A stretch of 46,256 bases of DNA, taken from positions 1-46,256 of the forward strand of contig CAZNWE010000029.1 of NCBI GenBank assembly GCA_964576715.1. Direction: 5' to 3'. Every line of letters starts with the position of its first letter. The first letter of the stretch is position 1. Below the pieces are notes generated by a model that was given only the letters and a program-made list of their open reading frames with translations, did not search any database and was not told the DNA's origin. The translations under genes were made by a program, and so were the position numbers. Origin of the DNA: SLRI01 sp964576715 (lineage in GTDB: Bacteria; Pseudomonadota; Alphaproteobacteria; Geminicoccales; Geminicoccaceae). This document shows positions 8,539-17,546 of the stretch, piece after piece.

Positions 8539-10467
8539 CTAGAATGCCTGGCCGATCGAGATGTAGAGCTGCCACGCGTCGTCGACGTCGTCGCGGCGGT
8601 CGACTGGGATACCGACATCGAGGCGGATCGGGCCGACCGGGGTCAGGTAGCGGACCCCGAGCCCGGTGCCGAACTGCCAGGCCTCGTTGAACTCCGGCAC
8701 CTGGCTCTCGTATGCCGTGCCGCCGTCGAGGAAAAGCACCGCCTCGACATTACCGACGATCTGGTAGCGCACCTCGGCATTGGCCTCCAGCAGCGACCGC
8801 CCGCCGGTTGGGTCGTTGTCGCCGTCGAGCGGGCCGGCCGACTGGAACGGGATGCCGCGGATCGAGCCGCCACCGCCGGCGTAGAACCGCTCGTCCGCCG
8901 GGATGTCGTCGATCTCGGCGCCGACGATCGCCCCGGCCGCGGCGCGAAACGCCAAGACCAGCCGCGGGTCGTTGTGGATGCGGAAATAGCGGGTAGCGAT
9001 CAGCCGATTCTTGACGAAGTTGGTGCCGGGATTGAGCAAGTCCCAGGTCGGTGCCGTCTCGACGCTGATGCGAAAGCCTTTGCTCGGATCGAGCAGGTCG
9101 TCGCTGGCATCGTACCGCAGGCCGACCGGTACCGAGAACAGGCCGAACAGCTCATCGTCCTCGTCACTACCCTCGACCTTGGCGAGGCGGTAGGCAACGC
9201 CAGCGTTGCCGGTCAACTTGCGGCTGAAGCGCCGCTCGACCCCGAGATTGGCGCGGATCGAGGTGCTTTCGAAGGCGTCCGTATCTTCCTGTCGCAGGCT
9301 GCCGCCGCCCACCAGATCGAGATCCGGGATGAAGATATCGGGTTTTCTGATCTGCCCTTCGACCCGCTGCCGGCTCTCGCCCACCTCCGCCTCGAAGCGC
9401 AGCCGCTCGCCGGCACCGAAGATGTTGCGGTGCTCCCAGAAGGTCTGCACCAGGGGCCCCTCGTCGCTGACGAAGCCGACGCCGGCGCCGACCGTCCGGG
9501 GCAGCCGCTCGGTCACCTCGAACGTCACCGGCCAGTTTCCGGCGGCGTCCGGCTCCGGCCCTTCGAAAACGCGAACGGTGGCGAACAGGTTGGTGTCGAC
9601 GAGCCGGCGCCGGGCCCGCTCCACAGCGCGAATGTTGTAGCGAGCACCGGGCTCGATCAACAGGCGCTGCAGGAGGAAATCGGTGTCGACGTCGCGCTGG
9701 CCGACGACTTCGGGTGCGGCGAACGCGAACCGTGGGCCCGGGCGGATGGCGAGTTCGACATCCATCCGCCGGGTCTCCCGGTCGATGATGGCCCGGCGCT
9801 CGCCGAGCGCCGCCATGGCATGACCGCGAATCCGGGCATGGCGCAGCAGCTTGTCCTCGGCCTCGAGCACGCGCTCGGCCAGCGCTGGCTCGCCCTCCTT
9901 GATGCCGAGCTCGGCGAGCCGCGGCGGGTCGTAGCGCACCGGCTCGCCCTCGACCCTGATCGAGCGTTGCCCGAACCGGTAGACCTCGCCCGGGTCGACG
10001 ACGAACACGATCCGGGTCGCGGCCGTGCCGAGAAACTCGTCCAGGATGCCGGAGCGCCCGTTCTCCCGTTGCCGGTCCCCGGCCGTCTCGTTTTGATCGA
10101 TGCGGAAGGTGACCGTGCCATCGTAGAAGCCGCGGGCCTGCAGCGCGGTGACCAGCCGGGATATGTCATTGCGGGCACGATTGCGCAGGATGAGCAGGTT
10201 CGGCGGCGGGCGATCGGTGCTCTGCGCGGCATTCGAGGTGCTGCGCAGGAACGCCTCGAGCCCGGGATCCTCAGCTGCGTCGAACCCTTCGAACTGCACG
10301 GCGTAGGGCACGCGCGGCCCGCTTTCGCTTTCGTCCTCGGCGAGCAGGGACGAGCCGTTGACGCCGCAGCCGCAAAGCCAGAGCCCGAGGATCAGGCAGG
10401 TGCCCCTGGCCTTTCGGCATGCGTCGCCAATGCCGGCGAACCGATCGAGCAGGTCGCGCGCCGGCAT
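8539..10467 (-). CDS. tamA: autotransporter assembly factor TamA (Omp85 family)
   Basis: A 642-residue outer-membrane protein of the Omp85/BamA superfamily. After an N-terminal hydrophobic signal (LILGLWLCGCG, residues about 25-35) come POTRA-type domains to about residue 280, and then a 16-strand barrel ending in the C-terminal phenylalanine (YISIGQAF) recognised by the BAM machinery. Barrel motifs include FYAGGGGSIRGIPFQSAGP (strand 12 region) and GPIRLDVGIPVDRRDD. It forms the TAM complex with TamB, encoded just downstream. Its ATG overlaps the stop of the upstream mechanosensitive-channel gene by one base (TGATG), so translation is probably coupled. The signal contains cysteines, but the sequence before them is not a standard lipobox. 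Confidence 0.94.
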   Translation of the reverse strand: MPARDLLDRFAGIGDACRKARGTCLILGLWLCGCGVNGSSLLAEDESESGPRVPYAVQFEGFDAAEDPGLEAFLRSTSNAAQSTDRPPPNLLILRNRARNDISRLVTALQARGFYDGTVTFRIDQNETAGDRQRENGRSGILDEFLGTAATRIVFVVDPGEVYRFGQRSIRVEGEPVRYDPPRLAELGIKEGEPALAERVLEAEDKLLRHARIRGHAMAALGERRAIIDRETRRMDVELAIRPGPRFAFAAPEVVGQRDVDTDFLLQRLLIEPGARYNIRAVERARRRLVDTNLFATVRVFEGPEPDAAGNWPVTFEVTERLPRTVGAGVGFVSDEGPLVQTFWEHRNIFGAGERLRFEAEVGESRQRVEGQIRKPDIFIPDLDLVGGGSLRQEDTDAFESTSIRANLGVERRFSRKLTGNAGVAYRLAKVEGSDEDDELFGLFSVPVGLRYDASDDLLDPSKGFRISVETAPTWDLLNPGTNFVKNRLIATRYFRIHNDPRLVLAFRAAAGAIVGAEIDDIPADERFYAGGGGSIRGIPFQSAGPLDGDNDPTGGRSLLEANAEVRYQIVGNVEAVLFLDGGTAYESQVPEFNEAWQFGTGLGVRYLTPVGPIRLDVGIPVDRRDDVDDAWQLYISIGQAF

Positions 10468-12830
10468 CAGTCGCCGCCGACCCGCCCTCGATTGGCCGCA
10501 ACCGCTGTCAAGGGTAGGCTCGCCGCCGGTATCGCAGGCTCGGGTGCCGCATCATCCGTCGCCAGGCGGAGCTCGCGGCTCGCAGCCTCGATCTGCAGCG
10601 GCGGTGCGCTGCCGTCCTTGTTGCGGCCGAAATAGAGCGTCTGGTGCGGATAGGGGATCTCGATGCCGAGCTCGTCGAAACGCAGCTTGATGCGGCGCAG
10701 CAGCTCGCGGCGGACGCCCCATTGCTCGCCCGGTCGAGTCTTCGAGCGCATCCGGATGGCTACCGCCGAGTTGCCGAAATTGTCGACACCGGCGACATCG
10801 ATCGGCTCGAGGATCAAGCGGCGCCACGGCCATTCCTTGCGCAGCCGGTCGTCGAGCTCGCGGATCACCCGGACCACCTCGTCAGTGTTCTCCTTGTAGG
10901 CGATCTCGATGTCGAACAGGGCGTAGGAATAGTCCTTGGTCATGTTGGTGACGACGTCGATCGAGCCGTAGGGAACGGTGTGGACGTTGCCGTCGTAGCC
11001 GCGCAAGGTGATCGTGCGCATCGACATGCTCTCCACCACCCCGCTGCGGCCGGTGATTTCGACGACATCGCCGACCCGGAGGGTGTCGCCGAGCAGAATG
11101 AACAGCCCGGTGATCAGGTCTTTGACCAGGGCCTGGCTGCCGAAGCCGACGGCGAGGCCGACAACGCCCGCACCGGCCAGGAGCGGCGCGGTCTCGACCC
11201 CGAGCGTGCTGAGTGACAGGAAGAGGCCGGTCAGGCCGAAGATGAAGTAGAGAACGTTGGCGAAAATGGTGGCCAGCGTGCGCACCCGATTGCTGTGCAG
11301 CGGCTTGCCCTGCTCGTTCGTCGCGTCGACGATGCGGTGGGCGACGATCCCGGTGACCTCGATCGCCACCGCGGCGATGCCGACCACCAGAACGAGGCGT
11401 GCCACGAGCCCGACGAACGCGAGGCCGCTCGCCGATTTCAGCCATTCGAGAATGCCTGTGTTCCAGGCCGTGGCAATAGCGATGAAGGCGAGGAGGAGCA
11501 CGGCGCCACGCAGGACGAGGAGCAGCGGCGTGACATAGCGATTGGCGCGCTCCTGGAGTTCCGGCGAAAGCTCCTGCCCCTCGACGGCGCGCGGCACGCC
11601 GTGTGCCGCCAGCCGGTCGATGCCGAGGCTCGCGAAGCGGGCGATCGCCAGGATGGCGAGGGTGGCGATCGTCGCCCGGCTGAGAAAGCCGATACCGCCC
11701 GGCACTTTCAGTGCCCAGACGAGATAGTGCAGCATGATCAAGAGGATGGCAATGTATTGCCAGGTCCGCGCGAGAAAGCGGCTCGGCACGAATCGGGCCA
11801 GCGCCGACCGGCTTTCGTCGCTCCAGAGGCGTATCGCCTCGGCAACCGTCTCGGTCAGCCGCAAGACCAGGATAATGGCGAGGCCGGCGACGACGATGTA
11901 CAGGCCGTGCAGCACGAACTGGAACAGCGAATTGGGTAGGCCGAGCTGTCCCATCGCGATCAAGAGACCGGTGCCGATGAAGCTCAGGCGGCCGATCCGG
12001 ATCAGGCCGGTCCGGGCGACCTCGGCCGTCTGCTCGCCGACCGGCCACAGGCGGATCGCCGGCTGCGCGTCGCCGAACAGCAGGCGGACCACCGCCCGCC
12101 ACAGCATCGCCGCGAACAGAAAGGCGACCAGCACCAACGAGGCGTTGGTCACCGGCTCCAGCTCGAACCGATAGCGGGCGGCGACGAGGCTGGCGAGCGA
12201 GATCACGCCCAGTGTCAGCACGGCAAAGACGATGGCGGCCGCGATCTCGACCGCCGAGCGGCGCAGGCAGCTGCGGCGCGGCTGCCGGGAATCGAGGCGC
12301 GGGCGAAGCCGCAGGACCAGCCAGCGGGCGACCAGACCGGTGGAGATGATCAGCAGGACGGCGCTGGTGACGCTGACCCAGACGGTTCGCTGCTCGCGGT
12401 CGCCGACCTGAGCGGCTACCCAGTTCGCCAGGACCGGCAATTGGTCGAGCGAATGCGCAACATCGCCGAGGATCGCGAAGAGGCCGTCCGTGCGCCGCTG
12501 AAACTCGGTCGAGAGTTCATCGATCACATCGGCGGCGACCTGGTCCGGCTTGGCGGCCGCCGTCGCGCCGTCGGCCGGCTGAGCGGCCGTTGCCTGCGCT
12601 GCCCGCAGCCGGTCAAGCAGGGCGGCACGGGCCTCCGGATCCTCGATCGCCGTGATCAGCGCATCGAGCTCCCGCGACGCCGACGGCGGCTTCTCGGCTG
12701 CCGCTTCGGCCGCCGGGTCGGTCGCCAGCGGCGTCGGCTGCAGGGCGACCTGCGCCTCGGCGAGCGGCAGCGCGGCGAGCGTGAACAGGAGCCCGATCAC
12801 CAAGCTCAGCAGGAGCGGCAGGCACGGCAA
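10467..12830 (-). CDS. large MscS-family mechanosensitive ion channel
   Basis: A 787-residue inner-membrane channel. It has an N-terminal signal-like segment ending near AEAQ, a periplasmic region, about ten hydrophobic helices, then the conserved MscS pore and beta domain at roughly residues 540-650: GLAVGFGSQALVKDLITG (pore-lining TM3 and following helix), GDTLRVGDVVEITGRSG and VPYGSI. The C-terminal alpha/beta domain follows, with a short proline/alanine-rich tail. Length fits the large YbiO/YnaI-type members rather than E. coli MscS (286 residues). It releases solutes on hypo-osmotic shock. No ATG or GTG precedes the hydrophobic segment; TTG at 12830 is the best start, with a GTG at 12800 as an alternative. 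First gene of the operon with tamA and tamB. Confidence 0.9.
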   Translation of the reverse strand: MPCLPLLLSLVIGLLFTLAALPLAEAQVALQPTPLATDPAAEAAAEKPPSASRELDALITAIEDPEARAALLDRLRAAQATAAQPADGATAAAKPDQVAADVIDELSTEFQRRTDGLFAILGDVAHSLDQLPVLANWVAAQVGDREQRTVWVSVTSAVLLIISTGLVARWLVLRLRPRLDSRQPRRSCLRRSAVEIAAAIVFAVLTLGVISLASLVAARYRFELEPVTNASLVLVAFLFAAMLWRAVVRLLFGDAQPAIRLWPVGEQTAEVARTGLIRIGRLSFIGTGLLIAMGQLGLPNSLFQFVLHGLYIVVAGLAIILVLRLTETVAEAIRLWSDESRSALARFVPSRFLARTWQYIAILLIMLHYLVWALKVPGGIGFLSRATIATLAILAIARFASLGIDRLAAHGVPRAVEGQELSPELQERANRYVTPLLLVLRGAVLLLAFIAIATAWNTGILEWLKSASGLAFVGLVARLVLVVGIAAVAIEVTGIVAHRIVDATNEQGKPLHSNRVRTLATIFANVLYFIFGLTGLFLSLSTLGVETAPLLAGAGVVGLAVGFGSQALVKDLITGLFILLGDTLRVGDVVEITGRSGVVESMSMRTITLRGYDGNVHTVPYGSIDVVTNMTKDYSYALFDIEIAYKENTDEVVRVIRELDDRLRKEWPWRRLILEPIDVAGVDNFGNSAVAIRMRSKTRPGEQWGVRRELLRRIKLRFDELGIEIPYPHQTLYFGRNKDGSAPPLQIEAASRELRLATDDAAPEPAIPAASLPLTAVAANRGRVGGD

Positions 12831-12981
12831 TGCCGATGGATGGGGGGCTTCGGGACGGATGATCGTGCTTCCCAGCGGCGGCGATCGGGGCAGGCCGGCC
12901 GGCCGGGTCGCCGCCGATCGTCCGGATGGGCACGAGCCGGCATTCGGTCAGTCGGTTCAACCGGCGTGACAGGGTAGAAGG

Positions 12982-14004
12982 TCAGGCGGATTTCGCAAGA
13001 TCGCCGCGCAGCCGCCCGAGCGTCTGCTCGAACCGCCAGGCCGAGGCGACGATGCTCTCGAGATCGTCCCGGCGTGGCTGCCAGCCGAGCCGCTCGCGGA
13101 TGCGCCGATTGTCGGCGACCAGGATCGCCGGATCGCCCGGCCGGCGCTCGCCCTCGCGGATCGGCAGCGTGGTGCCGGTCACCCGCTCGACCGCATCGAG
13201 TACCTCGCGCACGCTGTAGCCCCGGCCGTAGCCGCAATTGGCAATCAGCGAATCGCCTCCCACGGCCAGTTGGTCGAGGGCCTGGACATGCGCGGCAGCG
13301 AGATCGTCGACATGGACGTAGTCGCGGATGCAGGTGCCGTCGGGCGTCGGATAGTCGACGCCGTTGACCTGCAGCTCGGGCCGCAGCCCGGCGGCCGTCT
13401 CCAGCGCCACTTTGATCAGATGGCTGTTGTGCGGGGTCGCCTCGCCGATCCTGGCGCCGGCATCGGCGCCGGCGACGTTGAAGTAGCGCAGGATCGCAAA
13501 GCTCAGCCCGCTCGCCGCCGCGATGTCCTGCAGGGCGCGCTCGGCCATCAGCTTCGAGGCACCGTAGGGGTTGATCGGTGCGAGGACCTGATCCTCGTCG
13601 ATCAGCTCGACCGCCGGCTGGCCGTAGACTGCGGCGGTCGAGGAGAACACGATGTGGCGAATGGCGTATTGCGCACAGAGATCGAACAGGCGGAAGGCGT
13701 TGGCGGCGTTGTTGAAGTAGTACTTGCCGGGGTTCGCCATCGATTCGCCGACCCAGATGTGCCCGGCACAATGCACCACCGCATCGAAGCTGCACCGCTC
13801 GAGCACCCGCTCGAGCCGCGCCCGATCGCCGAGATCGCCCTCGACCAGTTCGGCGTCGAGGACCGCCCAGCGATGCCCCGAATAGAGGTTGTCGTAGACG
13901 GTCACCTGATGACCGGCGGCGGCCAGGTCGCGGACGATGTGGCTGCCGATATAGCCGGCACCGCCGGTGACGAGAATACGGCGGCTGTGGCTCGCTTGCG
14001 TCAT
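12982..14004 (-). CDS. galE: UDP-glucose 4-epimerase
   Basis: A 340-residue extended short-chain dehydrogenase that interconverts UDP-glucose and UDP-galactose (or the N-acetyl forms) with tightly bound NAD. The NAD loop GGAGYIG is at residues 14-20, the catalytic Tyr147 and Lys151 lie in NPYGASK, and the serine motif VFSSTAAVYG precedes them (about 119-128). A FNVAGAD motif typical of GalE follows. The ATG at 14004 has a GAGGA about 6 nt upstream and is preferred over an in-frame codon 26 residues earlier. It stands alone between the channel operon and a phosphatase gene and has its own promoter candidate at 14142-14170. It supplies sugar nucleotides for surface polysaccharide. Confidence 0.95.
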   Translation of the reverse strand: MTQASHSRRILVTGGAGYIGSHIVRDLAAAGHQVTVYDNLYSGHRWAVLDAELVEGDLGDRARLERVLERCSFDAVVHCAGHIWVGESMANPGKYYFNNAANAFRLFDLCAQYAIRHIVFSSTAAVYGQPAVELIDEDQVLAPINPYGASKLMAERALQDIAAASGLSFAILRYFNVAGADAGARIGEATPHNSHLIKVALETAAGLRPELQVNGVDYPTPDGTCIRDYVHVDDLAAAHVQALDQLAVGGDSLIANCGYGRGYSVREVLDAVERVTGTTLPIREGERRPGDPAILVADNRRIRERLGWQPRRDDLESIVASAWRFEQTLGRLRGDLAKSA

Positions 14005-14141
14005 CGATCGTCCTCGGCTGGGCGGGCTGCCGAACGCCGGTCGGCAGCACCCGTCATTCGGGTCGGCGGGGGCGGGAGACACCGAGCGGTCGAGACCCCT
14101 GCGATCACCAGGGGCGCGCGTCCGGATTCGCCAGTCATAAG

Positions 14142-14170
14142 ATAACGCCTGCCAACCCCGCCTTTGTCAA
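14142..14170 (-). promoter_or_regulatory. candidate sigma-70 promoter of galE
   Basis: Read on the - strand, a perfect -35 hexamer TTGACA (14170-14165) is followed, after exactly 17 bases, by CGTTAT (14147-14142), which matches the -10 consensus at three of six positions. Transcription would begin near 14135 and leave a leader of about 130 nt before the galE ATG. It lies between the stop of the upstream phosphatase gene and galE, so galE probably does not depend on read-through. Confidence 0.45.
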
Positions 14171-14206
14171 CGGAACTTGGCCAAGCGCATAGCTGGATAC
14201 GACCGC

Positions 14207-15067
14207 TCAGAAAACCTCGGCCGCTGTCCGCAGCGCATCGCCGGTGGCGATGAACCGGCGCCCAACACCTTGCAGGACGAGGCAGGTCAGGGTGCCGTTG
14301 TAGCAGGCGCCGGTGTCGATGCCGATCCGGTTGCGACGCACGGCCGGCACCTCCTCGACCGTGTGGCCGTGCACCACGATCTTGCCGAAGTCGCCGGTCC
14401 AGCTCAGGAACGGCTCGCGAATCCAGATGACGTCCTGCTCGACCTGCCGGTCCAACGGCACGCCCGGCCGGACGCCGGCATGGACGAACAGGTAGTCGCC
14501 CATCGCCACCATGAGCTCCAGCGAATCGAGCAGCGTGCGATGACGCTCGGGCATCTTTGCCGCGAGTGCGGCCTGGGCAACGGTGAGCCGCGTTTCTTCG
14601 GGCTCGTCGAAGGCGAGCGGCACGCCGTAGCTCAACAGCGTGGCATCGCCGCCGAAGCGCAGCCAACTCTCGCCGACCGGCTCGCCGGCAAGAAAATCCC
14701 GCAACCATTGGTCATGATTGCCGAGCAGCAGCACCCGCTCGAAGCGATCGGGCGGGGCGCCGGTCAGATGCTCGATCACCTGTCGACTGTCGAAGCCGCG
14801 ATCGACGTAGTCGCCGAGATAGACGAGCAGGTTCTGGCATGCCTCGGGCTGCTCGGCGGCATCCGCGACGATCCGGTCTTCCAGCTCGCGAAGCAGATCG
14901 AGACGGCCATGGATGTCGCCGATCGCGTAGACCCGCACCCCGTCGGGCACGCGCGGCGGCCGACCGGCAACGCTCGGTACTTCGTCGCCCGGCGGGCGAG
15001 GACGCTGGAACAGACGGTTGAGCAGGACGACCTCAACTTCTAGTAGATGACTGCAGAGCCTTCTCAA
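14207..15067 (-). CDS. PPP-type metallophosphoesterase (serine/threonine phosphatase-like)
   Basis: A phosphatase of the PPP/PrpA type, up to 286 residues. All metal-binding motifs are present: GDIHG (50-54), GDYVDRG (85-91) and GNHD (116-119), then FVHAG and VHGHT. Such enzymes dephosphorylate proteins, or in some groups Ap4A, using two metal ions. The start is unclear. The full frame begins at TTG 15067, but a TATATA box sits at 15072-15077, only a few bases upstream, and would place the transcript start too close. A CTG at 15025, preceded by GAGG 5 nt upstream, would give a 272-residue protein starting LLNRLF, the form I would expect for this family. Confidence 0.85.
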   Translation of the reverse strand: MRRLCSHLLEVEVVLLNRLFQRPRPPGDEVPSVAGRPPRVPDGVRVYAIGDIHGRLDLLRELEDRIVADAAEQPEACQNLLVYLGDYVDRGFDSRQVIEHLTGAPPDRFERVLLLGNHDQWLRDFLAGEPVGESWLRFGGDATLLSYGVPLAFDEPEETRLTVAQAALAAKMPERHRTLLDSLELMVAMGDYLFVHAGVRPGVPLDRQVEQDVIWIREPFLSWTGDFGKIVVHGHTVEEVPAVRRNRIGIDTGACYNGTLTCLVLQGVGRRFIATGDALRTAAEVF

Positions 15068-15375
15068 AGGCTATATAGGCGGTCGTGGCCAGCGCGCTAC
15101 ACTGCGAACGGATAGCGGCGGCAACGGCGTATGCCTCGCTGTTGGCGCCGTCTGTGAGGTTGTCAGGTTGCGGTAAAGTCGGTACGACCACCGCTGGTTG
15201 ATAGGCGATCGTCTGCGGTCGGTCGGGCGAGCGACGTCAGCGCCAGCCGTCGAGCCGGGCCGGCGCCGCCGAACGACAGCTCGGGCAGGGCGGATGAGGA
15301 TGGCCCATCCCGGGTCGGCCAAAGGGCAGACCTGTCCGCACTGGCTGGGCGCACGCATTTCCATGGAGTGATCCG
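15068..15375. other. divergent intergenic region
   Basis: This 308-nt stretch separates the - strand phosphatase gene from the + strand beta-barrel gene. I see no convincing gene in it. It should hold the control regions for both directions: a TATATA box at 15072-15077 close to the phosphatase start, and a 17-bp-spaced promoter candidate for the beta-barrel gene at 15160-15188. Confidence 0.5.
15160..15188 (+). promoter_or_regulatory. candidate promoter of the beta-barrel gene
   Basis: TTGTCA (15160-15165, five of six matches to the -35 consensus), a 17-base spacer, and TACGAC (15183-15188, three of six to the -10 consensus). It would give a leader of about 180 nt. The -10 match is weak, so this is tentative. 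Confidence 0.3.
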
Positions 15376-16566
15376 ATGACCAAGAAAAGGCTGCTCGGAG
15401 GCGTCGTCGCCGCAACGGCCATGCTCGTGCCGACGCTGGGCACGGCGCAGGACAACCCGTACGAGCCACTCGGCATTCGCACCGGCGCCTTCCTCGTCTA
15501 TCCCACCCTGGACACCGGTATTGCCTACGATGACAACGTCCTCGCCACGAACACGGACGAGGACGACGATTTCATCTTCAACGTGCGACCGGAGGTCCGG
15601 GCCGAATCGCAATGGTCGCGGCACGCGCTCGCCGCCACCACGTTCGGTGATTTCGGCTTCTACGAGCAGGAGACCGATAGAAACTACCAGGATTTCGGCG
15701 CGGCGCTGACCGGCCGGCTGGACGTCTTGCGCAACAGCCGCACCACCGGCACGGTCGGCATCTCTCGCCTGCACGAAGATGCTGAATCGGCCGACGATCA
15801 GGGCCAGCAGGACGTGACCCAGTTCTGGCTGTCGGAGGCCAGGCTGGCACACCGCCACGAGTTCGTGCGCCTGTTCGTTCAACCCTCGACCTTCGCCCGC
15901 CGTCTGAATTTCGAGAATGCCGGCAACGTCGACAACGCCGATCGCGATCGCAACGTCTACGGCGTCGGTTTTCGCGCCGGTGTCATCCTCTCGCCGCGGA
16001 TCAACGTCTTCGGCGAGGTCAACGGCGACGCGGTCCGCTATGACGATGCCGGCAGCGACGACGACAGCCAGGGCGGCAATGCGCGGGGCGGTTTCGAGAT
16101 CGACGTGACCCGGCTGATCGTCGGTGAGGCGTCGCTCGGCTACGCCTACCGCCAGAACAAGGACTTCAACAACGAGGGCGGCCTTTCCGGCGATCTCGGC
16201 ATCACCTGGACCCCGACCGAGTTGACCACCGTCAATTTCACCGGCCAGGCCGGGTTCGAGGAAACGACCGTGGTCTTCGAGGGCGATCGCGCCTCCAGCG
16301 ATCTCAACACCGGGATCGGCGTCCGCGTCGATCACGATCTGCGGCGCAACATCCGCCTCAACGCCAACGCCAGCTACGACCGGAGTGACTTCCAGGGCAC
16401 CAGCCGCGTCGACAACACCTTCCGCGTCGGCGCCGGTGTCACCTACCTGATCAACCGCAACTTTTCGGTCGATGCCACCTATCGCTTCGACACGCGCGAT
16501 TCGGATGCCAACAACGAGGAGTTCGATCGCAGCATCATCCGTCTCGGGCTCACGGCCCGGCTTTGA
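15376..16566 (+). CDS. outer-membrane beta-barrel protein (BBP2-like, exopolysaccharide-associated)
   Basis: A 396-residue secreted protein with a clear Sec signal peptide (MTKKRLLGGVVAATAMLVPTLGTAQ, cleaved near residue 25). The mature part is built of amphipathic beta strands and ends in RLGLTARL, as expected for an outer-membrane barrel. The opening motif VYPTLDTGIAYDDNVLAT resembles the putative beta-barrel porin 2 family (PF10082), often found in exopolysaccharide clusters. The ATG has GGAG 7 nt upstream. The next gene encodes a Wza-like export lipoprotein, so the pair could form an outer-membrane exit route for a polysaccharide, with this barrel as the pore or an accessory. A pore role is inference. 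Confidence 0.8.
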   Translation: MTKKRLLGGVVAATAMLVPTLGTAQDNPYEPLGIRTGAFLVYPTLDTGIAYDDNVLATNTDEDDDFIFNVRPEVRAESQWSRHALAATTFGDFGFYEQETDRNYQDFGAALTGRLDVLRNSRTTGTVGISRLHEDAESADDQGQQDVTQFWLSEARLAHRHEFVRLFVQPSTFARRLNFENAGNVDNADRDRNVYGVGFRAGVILSPRINVFGEVNGDAVRYDDAGSDDDSQGGNARGGFEIDVTRLIVGEASLGYAYRQNKDFNNEGGLSGDLGITWTPTELTTVNFTGQAGFEETTVVFEGDRASSDLNTGIGVRVDHDLRRNIRLNANASYDRSDFQGTSRVDNTFRVGAGVTYLINRNFSVDATYRFDTRDSDANNEEFDRSIIRLGLTARL

Positions 16567-16753
16567 ACAGCGGGATCGGCGATGAGTTGGCCAGTCGAGG
16601 GCCGCGGCTGGCCCGCGTGGTGCGTCGCTTGCAGCGCCCGGGCTTAGTTTTTATTTAGGATATGCAGGGTAGAACTGTGGGGCTTCGGGTGAGATCGGAC
16701 GGTCAGGCCGGATCGCTCGGCGCGGGTCGCGACGGACTGGTGGAGAGAAGACG

Positions 16754-17365
16754 ATGATCGGGCTGAGCCGCAAATTCCTCGCCGCAAGTCTCGTTGCCGC
16801 GGGCATGAGCCTCGCCGGCTGTGGTGGCGGCACGAGCCCGGGCGATCTCGCCGGTTCGGCGGCCACTGGCGGTGCCGAGGGCGAGGCAACGGCGACCCGC
16901 CTCGCTGCCCCGGCCTACACGCTCGACAGCGGCGATCGCCTGCGCGTCGTGGTCTTCCGTCACGAGGATCTGTCCGGCGAGTTTGAGGTGGACGGCACCG
17001 GCACGTTCGCGATGCCGCTGATCGGCCAGGTCGAAGCGGCCGGGCTGAGCACCCGCCAACTCGAGGAGCGGATCGCCGAGCGGCTGCGCGACGGCTATCT
17101 CGTCGATCCGCAGGTCAGCATCGAGGTGCTGAACTATCGACCCTTCTTCATCCTTGGCGAGGTCAACCAGCCAGGGCAGTACCCCTACGCCTCCGGCATG
17201 AGCGTGATCAACGCCGTGGCCCTGGCCGGCGGCTTCACCTTCCGCGCCAAGGAGAACGCGATCTCCGTGCAGCGCGGCGGTTCCGGCGCGCCGCAGGTGG
17301 TCGTGACCCCGGATACGCCGATCCTGCCAGGCGACATCGTGCGGGTGCCCGAGCGCTTCTTCTGA
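16754..17365 (+). CDS. polysaccharide biosynthesis/export lipoprotein (Wza-like)
   Basis: A 203-residue lipoprotein with lipobox SLAGC and lipidated Cys23. The mature part holds a Poly_export domain starting at YTLDSGDRLRVVVF (about residues 55-125) and an SLBB domain (about 130-203) containing FFILGEVNQPGQYPYASGM, both typical of Wza/OtnA proteins. It lacks the extra domains and C-terminal helix of E. coli Wza (about 380 residues), so it is a short form. It would sit in the outer membrane and guide polysaccharide out. No Wzc-like co-polymerase or Wzy/Wzx gene is beside it. A strikingly AT-rich strip at 16641-16664 in the 187-nt upstream gap may carry a promoter. Confidence 0.9.
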   Translation: MIGLSRKFLAASLVAAGMSLAGCGGGTSPGDLAGSAATGGAEGEATATRLAAPAYTLDSGDRLRVVVFRHEDLSGEFEVDGTGTFAMPLIGQVEAAGLSTRQLEERIAERLRDGYLVDPQVSIEVLNYRPFFILGEVNQPGQYPYASGMSVINAVALAGGFTFRAKENAISVQRGGSGAPQVVVTPDTPILPGDIVRVPERFF

Positions 17366-17546
17366 GGCCGTGCAGCCGTGGCGGTCGCGGCCGGCGCTCG
17401 TCGATCGCCGGACGAAGCGGCGCTTCACCCATCGCTGCGCCACACTGCCCGTTGATTGCTACCACAAGTTGCAGTCTGGGCTGGTCAACCGGTCGAGCCA
17501 CTCGCTATAGCCGAACGCCGGTTGGCAAGAGCTGAAGGTGGACGGG

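Noticed and set aside
8005..10635. An 876-codon + strand frame opposite tamB/tamA
   Set aside because: It crosses two well-supported - strand genes and its product is repetitive Arg/Glu/Asp/Ala sequence without domains.
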